Origin: Chloroflexota bacterium | GTDB lineage: Bacteria; Chloroflexota; Anaerolineae; Aggregatilineales; Phototrophicaceae | Length of the DNA: 63,956 nucleotides | Assembly (NCBI GenBank): GCA_013388735.1 | Contig: JACAES010000058.1 | Span: forward strand, 1 to 63,956 | Direction: 5' to 3' | In this document: piece after piece, positions 17,990-27,500 of the stretch | Numbering within the stretch: the first letter of the stretch is position 1 | How the letters are laid out: every line of letters starts with the position of its first letter | Notes under the pieces: generated by a model | Database searches by the model: none | What the model saw: the letters and a program-made list of their open reading frames with translations, nothing else | Told to the model about the DNA's origin: nothing | Translations under genes and position numbers: made by a program

Positions 17990-19345
17990 ATGGTTTTTCC
18001 AACTGACTTTACGTGGGGCGCGGCAGCAGCTTCGTATCAGATCGAAGGCGCGGCCTACGAGGACGGCAAAGGGCTGTCCGTCTGGGATATGCTCTGCCGC
18101 CAGCCGGACAAAATCTGGAATGGGCATACCGGCGATGTCGCCTGTGACCACTACCATCGTTATGAAGAAGACATCGCCATCATGCGCGACCTGGGGCTGA
18201 AGGCTTACCGGCTGTCCATTGGCTGGCCGCGCGTGCTGCCAGAGGGTCGCGGCGCAGTTAACGAAAAAGGGCTGGCCTTTTATGATCGCCTGATTGATGG
18301 GCTGCTGGCGGCAGGCATCACGCCGTTTGTGACGCTGTTTCACTGGGATTTCCCCTACGAACTGTTTTTGCGCGGCGGTTGGCTGAACCCCGACAGCGCC
18401 GATTGGTTCGCGGATTATGCCCGCGTAGTTGTTGAGCGGTTCTCCGACCGGGTGCGCCACTGGATGACACTGAATGAACCGGAGGTGTTCATCGGCCTGG
18501 GGCATCAGGTCGGCATTCACGCGCCGGGGTTGAAGTATGGCTGGGCCGAAGTGCTGCGTGCCGGGCATAATGCGCTGCTGGCGCACGGCAAGAGTGTCCA
18601 GGTTATCCGCGCCGCCGCCAAAATGCCGCCGCTGGTGGGTTATGCCCCGGTTGGGACGGTCGCCTATCCGGCCACCGACAGCCCCGCCGACATCGAAGCG
18701 GCGCGGCAGGCGATGTTCAGCGTCAGCGATAAAACCCTGTTCTGCAATGTGTGGTTTGCCGACCCAATCTTTTTCAAGCGGTATCCCGAAGACGGCCTGA
18801 AGCTGTTCGGCGCGGACGCGCCACCGGTCGGCGCAGGCGATATGGACATCATCGCGCAGCCGCTGGATTTCTACGGTGTGAACATCTATCAGGGGGTGGC
18901 GGTCAAACTCGGGGAAGATGGCCGCCCGGTGATCGTGCCGCACGTCACCGGCCATCCGCAGACGGCGAACCGCTGGTTTGCAACGCCGGAATGCCTGCGC
19001 TGGGGGCCGCGCTTCCTGTACGAACGTTACAAACTGCCCGTTTATATCACCGAGAACGGCCTTTCCAATGTGGACTGGGTGTCGCTGGACGGGCAGGTGC
19101 ATGACCCGCAGCGCATTGATTACACGGCGCGCCACCTGCGGGCGCTGCACCAGGCCATGCAGGACGGCGCCGATGTGCGCGGCTACTTTCACTGGTCTAT
19201 TCTGGACAACTTCGAGTGGGCCGAGGGTTATAAGGAACGCTTCGGTATGGTGTATGTGGACTTTAACACGCAGCAGCGCATCCTGAAGGATTCGGCGCTG
19301 TGGTACAAAGCGGTGATCGCCAGCGGCGGCGCGAACCTGCTGTAA
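17990..19345 (+). CDS. bglA: GH1 beta-glucosidase
   Basis: The 451-residue protein is a family 1 glycoside hydrolase with a TIM barrel. It hydrolyses beta-linked glucosides or galactosides by a retaining mechanism. The acid/base Glu163 is in MTLNEP and the nucleophile Glu355 is in YITENG. The N-terminal FTWGAAAASYQIEGA and the aglycone-site FHWSILDNFEWAEGY are typical. There is no signal peptide, so it is cytoplasmic and would act on imported disaccharides. The ribosome binding site GAGGG (17979-17983) fits the ATG. No sugar transporter is adjacent. Confidence 0.96.
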   Translation: MVFPTDFTWGAAAASYQIEGAAYEDGKGLSVWDMLCRQPDKIWNGHTGDVACDHYHRYEEDIAIMRDLGLKAYRLSIGWPRVLPEGRGAVNEKGLAFYDRLIDGLLAAGITPFVTLFHWDFPYELFLRGGWLNPDSADWFADYARVVVERFSDRVRHWMTLNEPEVFIGLGHQVGIHAPGLKYGWAEVLRAGHNALLAHGKSVQVIRAAAKMPPLVGYAPVGTVAYPATDSPADIEAARQAMFSVSDKTLFCNVWFADPIFFKRYPEDGLKLFGADAPPVGAGDMDIIAQPLDFYGVNIYQGVAVKLGEDGRPVIVPHVTGHPQTANRWFATPECLRWGPRFLYERYKLPVYITENGLSNVDWVSLDGQVHDPQRIDYTARHLRALHQAMQDGADVRGYFHWSILDNFEWAEGYKERFGMVYVDFNTQQRILKDSALWYKAVIASGGANLL

Positions 19346-19367
19346 AGGGGCTAATGGGCTGAAGTTC

Positions 19368-19442
19368 AAGGCGCAAGGGGCAGCCGCGCGACGATTTCGC
19401 AAAACGAGAATCGTTCCTTGTCTGTGTTTCTTGCGCCTTTTT
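19368..19442 (+). terminator. two-tier hairpin after the GH1 gene
   Basis: AAGGCGCAAG (19368-19377) pairs with CTTGCGCCTT (19430-19439) across a 52-base interval that itself contains the small hairpin AACGA-GAA-TCGTT (19403-19415). TTTTT follows. It can act as a terminator, and its arms belong to the same CGCAAGG word family as the palindrome at 1353-1428. Confidence 0.5.
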
Positions 19443-19583
19443 ATCTGCCGTCGCCGCGTTTGTACGGGTGGGGCAGATTGGTTACAATCGGAAACGTGGA
19501 CAAAATCGCGGCGGGATTTAACCACGCTGCCACCGATTCTTAACTTCCTCGTTGTATCTTATGAAATTGTGTAGGGTAGCGCC

Positions 19584-19934
19584 GTGAAACTTCAAGATAA
19601 TCTGACCGATCTGCACTACGCTTATATGGATATGGTGCGTCACTGGCATCCGGGATCAGAGCCGTATGCCGGTGGCGATGCGCTGTTCACGGCTCTCGAA
19701 AACGGCTGGGATGTCAGCACCACCGTCCGGTATGAAGAATACGGGTATACCGGGATGCGCTTTGTCCTCATTTATTACTTCGAGCTGACGCGCGGCGACG
19801 AAAGAATGGTGATGCCGGTTATCCGTAATCCTTTTGTAAATCGCCTCGTGCGCGAGATGCCCGCCGAACTGGTGCCGGTTGAGGCCGCCGCCGTTCAGCG
19901 CCGACGCCCTGCAAACTCCGCTACCACCTCCTGA
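19584..19934 (+). CDS. hypothetical protein, 116 residues
   Basis: This is a small acidic protein starting at a GTG. It is rich in aromatic residues in its first two thirds (HYAYMDMVRHW, YEEYGYTGMRFVLIYYF). It has no signal peptide or recognisable domain; the last 25 residues (RRRPANSATTS) look disordered. There is a weak AGGG upstream. It is isolated between the GH1 and thiolase genes. Codon pattern and the lack of a better reading frame support it modestly. Confidence 0.45.
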   Translation: MKLQDNLTDLHYAYMDMVRHWHPGSEPYAGGDALFTALENGWDVSTTVRYEEYGYTGMRFVLIYYFELTRGDERMVMPVIRNPFVNRLVREMPAELVPVEAAAVQRRRPANSATTS

Positions 19935-20092
19935 GTCCAGAGAAAACATCGGGCTGCACTTAGCACAGTTTGATGCCACTTCCTGAGCAGCGAGTGAATC
20001 TTTGCTTCAGGGTTAAAACCGAATAGGTTTTGACAGTTTTTCCATGTTACAGTGAAAGCCGTACATTGTGAAAAAGCGAACGAGGAAGCATC

Positions 20093-21253
20093 ATGCGGGA
20101 TGTGTGTATTATCGGCATCGGCCAGACGCCGATTGGCGAGCTGTGGGATTACAGCCTGCGCGAACTGGCTTTTCAGGCACTCAATCAGGCCGTGCAGGAA
20201 GCGGGCATTGAACGCCCTGAGGCGCTGTTCGTGGGTAACATGCTGGCCCCGCGCCTGAGCGACCAGGCACACCTGGGGGCGCTGATCGCCGACTTCGCCG
20301 GGTGGCGGGGCATCGAGGCGACGACGGTTGAAGCGGCCTGTGCCTCCGGTGGGGTGGCCTTTCAGGCGGCGGTGCGCGCGGTCGGCGGCGGCGCCGTGGA
20401 CGTGGCGGCGGTATGCGGCGTGGAAAAGATGACCGACGATACCCCCGAACTGGTCACGTCGGCGCTGGCGACGGCGGCTGACGCCGATTATGAGTGCGTT
20501 CATGGCGCGTCGTTCGTGGCGCTTAACGCGCTGGTGATGCAGCGTTACATGCACGAATACGGCGTGCCGCACGAGGCCTTCGCGCCGTTCAGCATTAACG
20601 CCCACCGCAATGCCATGAACAACCCGAACGCCATGTTCCAGCGGCCTATCACGCTGGAAGATTATCGGCGCGCCTCGATGATCTCCGCGCCGATCAACCT
20701 TTACGACAGTTCGCCCATCTGCGACGGCGCGGCGGCCATCATCGTCTGCCCGCTGGAGATGGCGCGCGGTTTGATTGATAAACCGCTGGTGCGCGTGCGG
20801 GCCAGCGCCACCGCCACCGACTCGCTCGATCTCGCCAGCCGCCGTGACCTGCTGGGGCTGGAAGCGGCGCAGTTGAGCGCCCGTAAAGCCTACGAAAAAA
20901 CCGGCCTGACGCCGGCTGATGTGGATGTCTTTGAAGTTCATGACGCTTTTTCGATCATGGCGGCCTTAAGCCTGGAAGCGGCGGGTTTTGCCGAGCGGGG
21001 CCGGGGGACGTGGCTGGCGCGCGATGGAGAAATCGCCATCGGCGGGCGCATCCCGATCAGCACGATGGGCGGCCTGAAGGGGCGCGGACATCCGGTGGGC
21101 GCGACCGGCGTTTACGAACTGGTAGACCTGGTGACACAGCTTCGCGGCGAGGCCGACGCAAACCAGGTGAAAGACGCGCGCATCGGCATGACGCAGAACA
21201 TCGGCGGCACCGGCGCGACGGTTGTCACGCACATCCTGGAACGGATGGATTGA
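20093..21253 (+). CDS. thiolase-family protein, SCP-x/archaeal type
   Basis: The 386-residue protein belongs to the thiolase branch that includes SCP-x thiolases and archaeal acetoacetyl-CoA thiolase. The nucleophilic Cys83 is in EAACASGG and the catalytic His is in LKGRGHPVGATG. The C-terminal cysteine of classical thiolases is replaced (NIGGTGAT), as is normal for this branch. Relatives often sit next to a DUF35 OB-fold partner; none is present here, so the acyl substrate is uncertain. GAGGAA precedes the ATG by 5 bases. It is a standalone gene, not part of the fad operon. Confidence 0.88.
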   Translation: MRDVCIIGIGQTPIGELWDYSLRELAFQALNQAVQEAGIERPEALFVGNMLAPRLSDQAHLGALIADFAGWRGIEATTVEAACASGGVAFQAAVRAVGGGAVDVAAVCGVEKMTDDTPELVTSALATAADADYECVHGASFVALNALVMQRYMHEYGVPHEAFAPFSINAHRNAMNNPNAMFQRPITLEDYRRASMISAPINLYDSSPICDGAAAIIVCPLEMARGLIDKPLVRVRASATATDSLDLASRRDLLGLEAAQLSARKAYEKTGLTPADVDVFEVHDAFSIMAALSLEAAGFAERGRGTWLARDGEIAIGGRIPISTMGGLKGRGHPVGATGVYELVDLVTQLRGEADANQVKDARIGMTQNIGGTGATVVTHILERMD

Positions 21254-21261
21254 GTCACGGT

Positions 21262-21286
21262 GGGGCAGGTAGCGTTGGCCTGCCCC
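21262..21286 (+). terminator. hairpin after the second thiolase gene
   Basis: GGGGCAGG (21262-21269) and CCTGCCCC (21279-21286) form a perfect 8-bp stem 8 bp after the stop codon, without a T-run. It is a weak terminator or an mRNA 3-prime end structure between convergent genes. Confidence 0.45.
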
Positions 21287-21418
21287 GCTGTTCAGGGATT
21301 AAAGCGTGGGTGTTACGAGGCGCGACCAAACGCCAGCGCCGCACAGATTTACGTAAAGTGCTGCTGCGTCTGTTTGGGAAATCTGTAAACCTCGAACGAT
21401 ACCCGCCGGATGAGCGGG

Positions 21419-22333
21419 TTAAGGCTGTGGCCGGACAGATTCGACCAACACCCAATCGCTCTGCTGGCGGCGGGCGGTGGGCTGGAGGCCGGTTTTGCGG
21501 AGGGCGGCTTCCACATCGTCGGTCTGATCTTCAATGATGCCGCTGAACAGTGCCAGACCGCCGGGGCGCACCACCTGGCCGAGATGCTGGTCGCACATGG
21601 CGATGATGACCTTCGCCAGGATATTGACGACGATCAGATCGAACCGTCGTGACGAGGTGATGAGGCTGTCGAGGCTGCCCTGCTGAACGGTGATTGTATC
21701 CGCTACGCCGTTTTGCGCGATATTCGCCCCGGCGATTTCGACGGCGATGGGGTCAATATCCAGCGCCAGCACGGACGCCGCGCCCAGCCGGGCAGCAGCA
21801 ATCGCCAGGATGCCCGACCCGCATCCCAGGTCAAGCACGCGCGCGCCGGGCGGCAGCCGGTCTTCCAGGGCTTCCAGGCAGAGCTGCGTGGTGGGGTGTG
21901 TGCCGGTTCCGAAAGCCATACCCGGATCAAGCACGATTTCGATGTCCCCTTCGCGGGCGGGCGCTGCGGCCCACGGCGGGCGAACGAGCAGTCTTCGCCC
22001 GATGCGTACCGGGTGATAGTGGGCTTTCCAGGCTTCCGCCCAGTCCGATTCCTGAATGATTTTGTAGACCGGAGTCGGCATAGGGTAGAGCATGTTCAGA
22101 TGGCCGAGGGCGGTTTCCAGTTCCAGGCGCGCGGCTTCGGCGCGTTCGTCGGCGCGGATGTAGGCGCGGACAGTCAGCCGACGCGGGGCTTCGGCTTCGC
22201 CATCATCCCAGAGGTCGGGCGGGATGCCTTCCTGTTCGACGGCCACACCCTGATGCCCGTAACGCTGGAGCAGTTCGGCGACCGCTTCGGCGGCCTCGCC
22301 GTCCACACTGAGGGAAACTTCAATCCAGTCCAT
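21419..22333 (-). CDS. prmA: ribosomal protein L11 methyltransferase
   Basis: The 304-residue protein is a SAM-dependent methyltransferase that trimethylates ribosomal protein L11. The SAM-binding segment VLDLGCGSGILAIAAARLGA with LALDIDPIAVE is diagnostic, as are DPGMAFGTGTHPTT and VVNILAKVI. The N-terminal domain begins MDWIEVSLSVDGEAAEAV, the PrmA substrate-binding region. It starts only 6 bp after dnaJ on the minus strand, as in many Gram-positive dnaK operons, so it is probably cotranscribed with it. Confidence 0.94.
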   Translation of the reverse strand: MDWIEVSLSVDGEAAEAVAELLQRYGHQGVAVEQEGIPPDLWDDGEAEAPRRLTVRAYIRADERAEAARLELETALGHLNMLYPMPTPVYKIIQESDWAEAWKAHYHPVRIGRRLLVRPPWAAAPAREGDIEIVLDPGMAFGTGTHPTTQLCLEALEDRLPPGARVLDLGCGSGILAIAAARLGAASVLALDIDPIAVEIAGANIAQNGVADTITVQQGSLDSLITSSRRFDLIVVNILAKVIIAMCDQHLGQVVRPGGLALFSGIIEDQTDDVEAALRKTGLQPTARRQQSDWVLVESVRPQP

Positions 22334-22339
22334 GACACG

Positions 22340-23482
22340 CTACGACTGATCGCCGGCAAAGAAGTTCATCACGCGGTCAAAGAATCCGCGCCCGTTTTGC
22401 TGCGGCTGCACGCTGCGGCCAAACGTTTTCGCCAGCCGCTCGAACAACTCGCGCTGTTCGGGGGTCAGGCTGGAAGGCACTTCAACCTGGATATACACCA
22501 GTTGGTCGCCTCTGCCGGAGGTCGTGCCGTCGCTGCGCAGGCGCGGCACACCTTTGCCCCGCAGCCGGAAGACTTTGCCGGTTTGCGAACCAGCCGGGAT
22601 GGTCAGTTCGACATCACCGTCTACGGTCGGGATGGTGACTTTATCGCCCAGGGCGGCCTGAGCGACGTTGATATTGATGTCCAGGATAATGTCGTTATCC
22701 CGCCGTTTGAAGTAGGCGTGTTCCTGAACCTGGATGACGACGTACAGATTGCCGCTGGGCGCGCCGCGTTCGCCGGCATCACCCTCGCCGCGAATCTGAA
22801 TTTGCAACCCTTCGCGCACGCCGGGGGGGATCTGAACATTCAGCACCGCATGACGGCGCAGCACGCCGTTGCCGTTGCAGGTATGGCATGGGCTGGGGTT
22901 AACCTCGCCGCGCCCGCCGCAGCGTGGGCAGACGCTGGTGCGCACCATCGCACCCAGGAAGGTCTGCTGAACCTGGCGGATTTCGCCCGTGCCTTTACAC
23001 TCTGGGCAGCGCATGGGCGTTGTTCCGGGTTCGGCTCCGCTGCCCTGGCAGGTATCGCAGGTTTCCAGCCGGTCGAACTCGATTTCTTTTTCCACACCGA
23101 AGATGGATTCTTCAAAGCTGATGGTGACGGATACGCGCCGGTCTTCGCCGGTCTGCGGCCCCCGGCGGCGCGTTGCGCCACGTCCGACGCCAAAACCGCC
23201 AAAAAATTCCTCGAAGATTTCTTCAAACGGGCTGTAACCGCTGCTGGTGCCAAAGCCGTTACCTGTCACGCCGGCATGGCCGAAGCGATCATAACGCGCG
23301 CGCTTGTCGTCGTCGGAGAGGACTTCGTAGGCTTCGTTGATTTCTTTGAAGCGCGCCTCGGCGTCGGCGTGTTTGCTCACGTCGGGATGATATTCGCGGG
23401 CGAGCTTGCGAAAGGCGCGCTTAATATCGTCCTTGCCGGCGTTTTGTGGAACGCCCAGAACATCATAATAGTCTCTTGCCAT
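22340..23482 (-). CDS. dnaJ: chaperone DnaJ, type I
   Basis: The 380-residue co-chaperone stimulates the DnaK ATPase and delivers substrates. The J domain has the HPD motif at residues 32-34. A short Gly/Phe region follows, then four zinc-binding repeats: CDTCQGSG, CPECKGTG, CPRCGGRG and CHTCNGNG. The C-terminal substrate domains are complete. The start is the MARDYYDVLG methionine; the longer frame to 23509 adds a non-conserved leader. It follows dnaK after a 147-bp gap containing a hairpin. Confidence 0.96.
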   Translation of the reverse strand: MARDYYDVLGVPQNAGKDDIKRAFRKLAREYHPDVSKHADAEARFKEINEAYEVLSDDDKRARYDRFGHAGVTGNGFGTSSGYSPFEEIFEEFFGGFGVGRGATRRRGPQTGEDRRVSVTISFEESIFGVEKEIEFDRLETCDTCQGSGAEPGTTPMRCPECKGTGEIRQVQQTFLGAMVRTSVCPRCGGRGEVNPSPCHTCNGNGVLRRHAVLNVQIPPGVREGLQIQIRGEGDAGERGAPSGNLYVVIQVQEHAYFKRRDNDIILDININVAQAALGDKVTIPTVDGDVELTIPAGSQTGKVFRLRGKGVPRLRSDGTTSGRGDQLVYIQVEVPSSLTPEQRELFERLAKTFGRSVQPQQNGRGFFDRVMNFFAGDQS

Positions 23483-23569
23483 AGATCGTTTAGAGTCCCC
23501 CGGCCACACGTCTTATTTTCAGTATAGCGCGTTCTTGTGCTGGTTGGCATAAAAGTACACCAACCAATC

Positions 23570-23597
23570 AGGGACACGGCGTACTCACCGTGTCCCT
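23570..23597 (-). terminator. hairpin between dnaK and dnaJ
   Basis: A perfect 10-bp stem (AGGGACACGG / CCGTGTCCCT, 8-base loop) lies 33 bp downstream of dnaK on the minus strand, with no U-run. It probably attenuates or protects the dnaK transcript so that dnaJ is expressed at a lower level. Confidence 0.5.
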
Positions 23598-23629
23598 CCG
23601 TTGGCGTGTTATACGGCAGTGGGCAGTTG

Positions 23630-25525
23630 TTACGCTTCGGTGAAGTCGGCGTCCACCACGTCTTCTTCCGGCCCCTTCTTTGACCGACCATCGGTGTGGG
23701 CGTCCGCTCCGGCGACATCTGGTTGCTGATACATGCTGCCGCCCAACGCCTGCACCTGCTGGTTCAGCGCGTCGGTCGCAGCGCGAATGCGGCTGACATC
23801 ATTGCCTTCCAGCGCCTTGCGCGTGGCGTCAATCTTCTCCTGCGTCTGCTTTTTGGCGTCTTCCGGCAGGCGGTCGGCGAAGTCGCGCAGCACTTTTTCG
23901 GCGGCGAAGATGGCGCTGTCGGCCTGGTTTCGCGCTTCGGCAGCGTCTTTGCGCTTGCTGTCCTCCGCAGCATACTTTTCGGCTTCCTTCACCATACGCT
24001 CGATTTCCGCATCGCTCAGGCCGCTGCTGGCGGTGATGGTGATCTTCTGCTGGCGTCCAGTGGCTTTATCCTGGGCGCTCACATTCAGGATGCCGTTCGC
24101 GTCAATGTCGAAAGTCACTTCAATCTGCGGCACGCCGCGTGGCGCCGGCGGGATGCCGTCCAGGATGAAACGCCCCAGCGATTTATTGTCGGCAGACATC
24201 GGGCGTTCGCCCTGCACCACGTGAATTTCAACCTGCGTCTGCCCATCGGCGGCGGTGGAATACACCTGGCTCTTTTTGGTGGGGATGGTTGTGTTGCGCT
24301 GGATCATGGGGGTTGCCACGCCGCCCAGCGTTTCGACGCTCAAAGTCAGCGGGGTCACGTCCAGCAGCAGAATATCCTTCACGTCGCCGCCCAGCACACC
24401 GGCCTGGATGGCCGCGCCCAGCGCCACCACTTCATCCGGGTTAACGCCCTTGTAGGGGTCCCGACCGAAGAGGCTGCGGACGGCCTCCTGCACGGCAGGC
24501 ATACGGGTCATGCCGCCCACCAGGATGATCGAATTCACTTCGCCGGTGGAAATGCCGGCATCCTTAAGCGCCTGATTGCATGGGCCGATTGAGCGTTTGA
24601 TGAGATGTTCAACCATGCTTTCCATCTTGGCGCGGGTCAGGGTCATGTTCAGGTGTTTCGGCCCACTGGCGTCCGCCGTGATGAAGGGCAGGTTGATGTC
24701 GGTCGAGAGGGTGGTCGAAAGCTCGATCTTGGCCTTCTCGGCGGCTTCCTTCAGGCGTTGGAGCGCTTGCCGATCCTGGCGCAGATCAATGCCGCTTTCT
24801 TTCTTAAACTCGGCGGCCACCCAGTCAATAATCACTTCGTCGAAGTTGTCGCCGCCCAGGTAGGTATCGCCGTTGGTGCTGCGGACTTCGAACACGCCGT
24901 CGCCCACTTCCAGGATGGAAATGTCGAACGTGCCGCCGCCCAGGTCATAGACGGCGATGATTTCGCTTTTCTTTTCGCCCAGGCCATAAGCCAGGCTGGA
25001 GGCCGTCGGTTCGTTGATGATGCGCATCACTTCCAGGCCGGCGATACGTCCGGCGTCTTTGGTGGCGTTACGCTGCGCGTCATTGAAGTAAGCCGGAACG
25101 GTGATGACGGCGCGATCTACCGGCTCGCCCAGGTAGGCTTCGGCATCGGCTTTGATCTTTTGCAGAATCATAGCCGAAATTTCCGGCGGGCTGTATTCCT
25201 TACCGCCCATATGCACGCGAATATCGCCGTTAGGCGCGGCGCTCACTTTATACGGCACGCGCTTGAGCGTTTCCTGCACCTGCGGGTCGCTGAATTTGCG
25301 CCCCATAAAACGTTTGACGGAGAAGATGGTGTTTTCGGGATTGATAACCGCTTGGTTGCGCGCTACCTTACCCACCAGCCGCTCGCCGGTTTTGGGATTA
25401 ATCGCCACGACGGATGGCACGAGATTGCCACCCTCCGCGGAAGGGATCACTACCGGCTGCCCGCCTTCCATGACGGCGCAGACCGAGTTGGTTGTTCCGA
25501 GGTCAATGCCAATGATTCTGCCCAT
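23630..25525 (-). CDS. dnaK: chaperone DnaK (Hsp70)
   Basis: The 631-residue Hsp70 folds proteins in the cytoplasm in an ATP cycle with DnaJ and GrpE. It begins [18 protein letters not shown], has [19 protein letters not shown] and the phosphate-2 loop [16 protein letters not shown]. The substrate domain and helical lid are complete, and the C-terminus ends in an acidic [12 protein letters not shown] tail, close to the EEVDAD-like ending of the family. It is the third gene of the hrcA-grpE-dnaK-dnaJ-prmA series. Confidence 0.98.
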   Translation of the reverse strand: MGRIIGIDLGTTNSVCAVMEGGQPVVIPSAEGGNLVPSVVAINPKTGERLVGKVARNQAVINPENTIFSVKRFMGRKFSDPQVQETLKRVPYKVSAAPNGDIRVHMGGKEYSPPEISAMILQKIKADAEAYLGEPVDRAVITVPAYFNDAQRNATKDAGRIAGLEVMRIINEPTASSLAYGLGEKKSEIIAVYDLGGGTFDISILEVGDGVFEVRSTNGDTYLGGDNFDEVIIDWVAAEFKKESGIDLRQDRQALQRLKEAAEKAKIELSTTLSTDINLPFITADASGPKHLNMTLTRAKMESMVEHLIKRSIGPCNQALKDAGISTGEVNSIILVGGMTRMPAVQEAVRSLFGRDPYKGVNPDEVVALGAAIQAGVLGGDVKDILLLDVTPLTLSVETLGGVATPMIQRNTTIPTKKSQVYSTAADGQTQVEIHVVQGERPMSADNKSLGRFILDGIPPAPRGVPQIEVTFDIDANGILNVSAQDKATGRQQKITITASSGLSDAEIERMVKEAEKYAAEDSKRKDAAEARNQADSAIFAAEKVLRDFADRLPEDAKKQTQEKIDATRKALEGNDVSRIRAATDALNQQVQALGGSMYQQPDVAGADAHTDGRSKKGPEEDVVDADFTEA

Positions 25526-25581
25526 GAATTCTAATCACTCCTGTCCTCAAATCCGTGTGCGACATATGATGATCTGACTGC

Positions 25582-26157
25582 TTACCGGGCGACCCGCACC
25601 ATTGCCGGACGCAGAATCCGCTCGCCATGCGCGTACCCCTTTTGCAGGGTTACGGTGACGTGACCGCTCTGGATGTCCGTCGTGTCGTCTATTCCGACTG
25701 CTTCGTGACGATTGGGGTCGAAGACCTCCCCGGCCGGATCAAGCGCTGTCACCCCTTGGTCATCGAGCAGCTTCTGAAACTTGCGGTAAATCAGCATCAC
25801 ACCATTAAGCCAGGGCTGATCGGCGAGTCCTTCCGGCGCGCTGGTCATAGCCCGCTCGAAGTCATCAATAATGGGGATGAGGCTTTTGAGCATATCCAAC
25901 GAAGCATTCTGATAGCTGTCTTTGAGCTGCTGCTCCACACGCCTCCGGTAGTTGCTGAATTCCGCGCGTTCGCGCTGCCAGCCCTCAAGGTACTCCTGCG
26001 CCTGCTTCTGAGCCTGGACGAGCGCCGCATCGGAAGGCTGCGGCTGTTCCGCCGTTTCTTCGCGCGCGGTTTTGACAGACTCGGCGTCCACCGGCTCATC
26101 GGCGGTGGTTTGGTGATCGGTTTCGTTCTTAATCTGTCCTGTCTCCTCTTGGCTCAC
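25582..26157 (-). CDS. grpE: nucleotide exchange factor GrpE
   Basis: The 191-residue protein releases ADP from DnaK. An acidic disordered N-terminus (about 1-55) is followed by the long dimerising helix (YLEGWQRERAEFSNYRRRVEQQ) and the C-terminal beta domain ending with the GrpE signature GHVTVTLQKGYAHGERILRPAMVRVA. The GTG at 26157 is chosen as start because a perfect GGAGG lies 6 bases upstream; the open frame to 26220 adds an unrelated leader. It is preceded by hrcA and followed by dnaK. Confidence 0.95.
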   Translation of the reverse strand: MSQEETGQIKNETDHQTTADEPVDAESVKTAREETAEQPQPSDAALVQAQKQAQEYLEGWQRERAEFSNYRRRVEQQLKDSYQNASLDMLKSLIPIIDDFERAMTSAPEGLADQPWLNGVMLIYRKFQKLLDDQGVTALDPAGEVFDPNRHEAVGIDDTTDIQSGHVTVTLQKGYAHGERILRPAMVRVAR

Positions 26158-26239
26158 TGAATTCCTCCCTGCACAGACACGATCAAATAACCGGTGCAGA
26201 AGATCTGCTTTAGTGTACAAGTATCCTGTAAGAAATGCG

Positions 26240-27388
26240 TTAGCGAATGTCCCCGGTTAATGGGGACAATTTCGAGGGCGGGTCGGTTTGCGGCGGATTA
26301 TCCGAATCATCAGCCGGCGTTTCGTCCTCTTCGTAGAGCCTGACCATCATATCCGACATCAGGTTCGAGATGTAACGCACGGTGCTGATCGCCCGACCAT
26401 AGTCTATGCGGGTGGGGCCAAGCACGCCAACTGCGCCGCTCATCTGCCCCGGAATGCCGTAGCGGCTGAGCACCATACTCAGGTGTTTGAGTTCTTCCCA
26501 GCGCCCCTCACCGGCGATGATAACCTGAACGCAGTTGACCAGCGGCGTCAGGATTTCTGCCAGGATGGTGTTCATAAAAGCGCGTTCCTCGAACACCCGG
26601 ACGGCCTGCTGCGCCCCTTCGGTATTGTCGAAGCTGTTGATAATTTCGCTCAAGCCGTCGCGGTAGATCAGGATCGTTTGGTTGTTGTCCGCCTTCTCCA
26701 TCAGGTCGGCAGCCAGATCGGTAATTTCGCGCTCCAGAACCCCCATCATGATGCCCTTCATCCGCACTTCGTTCGCGTTCAGTCCGGGGAAGTGCGCATT
26801 GATCTGGTTGGCAACTTCGCTCAGCCGCGCCTGGGGAACGGATTCGGCCAGGGTGAGCATCTGCTGGTTGACCGACCCGCCGTGCAGCACCAGCACCATC
26901 AGAACCAGCCGCCCCTGAATGGCGATCAGTTCCAGGTGTTTGAAGCGGTGCGTTTCGGCAATCGGCGCTGTCACCAGCGCGGCGATGTGCGAGGCGCGGG
27001 CGAGCGTCGTCACCGTCGTGCGCATCCACTGATCGGTTGCCAGCGCCTGCCCCTGGAATTTTTCGGTGATGCGCGATTGTTCGGCAGCGGATAGATCGCT
27101 GGCATCCAGCAGGCGTTTGACGAAGTAGCGGTAGCCGATCTCGGTCGGGACACGTCCGGCAGAGGTGTGCGGGGCGGAGATGTATCCCAGGTCTTCCAGG
27201 ACGGCCATCTCGTTGCGAATCGTGGCCGAACTGACGCCTAGATTGAAGTTTTCCGCCAGATATTTGGAGCTAATCGGTTCCGGCGACTGCGTGAAACTGC
27301 GGACAATCAGCGATAGGATTTCTTCCTGACGTTTCGTAAGTTCGGGAAGTTGTGTGTCGTCTATAGTCATGGATGCAGACATAAACAT
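26240..27388 (-). CDS. hrcA: heat-inducible transcription repressor HrcA
   Basis: The 382-residue repressor normally binds CIRCE operators and is kept active by GroEL. The N-terminal winged helix (LTKRQEEILSLIVRSFTQSPEPISSKYLAE...VSSATIRNEMAVLEDLGYI) is followed by HTSAGRVPTEIGYRYFV and the GAF-like dimer domain. Downstream sequence reads ISTVRYISNLMSDMMVRLYEE. It heads the heat-shock cluster. No complete CIRCE is visible before hrcA, grpE or dnaK; only a half-like GTAGCACGC overlaps the hrcA -10. The start could also be the ATG at 27370. Confidence 0.96.
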   Translation of the reverse strand: MFMSASMTIDDTQLPELTKRQEEILSLIVRSFTQSPEPISSKYLAENFNLGVSSATIRNEMAVLEDLGYISAPHTSAGRVPTEIGYRYFVKRLLDASDLSAAEQSRITEKFQGQALATDQWMRTTVTTLARASHIAALVTAPIAETHRFKHLELIAIQGRLVLMVLVLHGGSVNQQMLTLAESVPQARLSEVANQINAHFPGLNANEVRMKGIMMGVLEREITDLAADLMEKADNNQTILIYRDGLSEIINSFDNTEGAQQAVRVFEERAFMNTILAEILTPLVNCVQVIIAGEGRWEELKHLSMVLSRYGIPGQMSGAVGVLGPTRIDYGRAISTVRYISNLMSDMMVRLYEEDETPADDSDNPPQTDPPSKLSPLTGDIR

Positions 27389-27417
27389 ACTGCTGGCGTT
27401 CTACGTCCTTTATCATC

Positions 27418-27444
27418 ATTGTAGCACGCAAACTCACGTTTCAA
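27418..27444 (-). promoter_or_regulatory. promoter of the hrcA operon
   Basis: The minus strand has TTGAAA (27439-27444), a 15-bp spacer and an extended -10 TGC-TACAAT (TACAAT at 27418-27423). It is divergent from the trxA promoter. The -10 overlaps a CIRCE half-site-like GTAGCACGC. Confidence 0.55.
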
Positions 27445-27461
27445 AGCCGGAAATCATCGTT

Positions 27462-27467
27462 TATAAT
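27462..27467 (+). promoter_or_regulatory. -10 element of the trxA promoter
   Basis: A perfect TATAAT lies 33 bp upstream of the trxA start. The -35 at the right distance (TTTCAA) is weak. Confidence 0.55.
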
Positions 27468-27500
27468 CATCCACATATCAGATAGACTCAGGAGACAAGC

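Noticed and set aside
21713-23527. 604-residue open frame on the plus strand
   Set aside because: It is antisense to prmA and dnaJ, which have clear family motifs; it is rich in Arg/Ala/Gly with no domain, typical of shadow frames in high-GC DNA.
27390-27470. CIRCE operator upstream of hrcA
   Set aside because: Only one degenerate half-site is present and the second half is missing.
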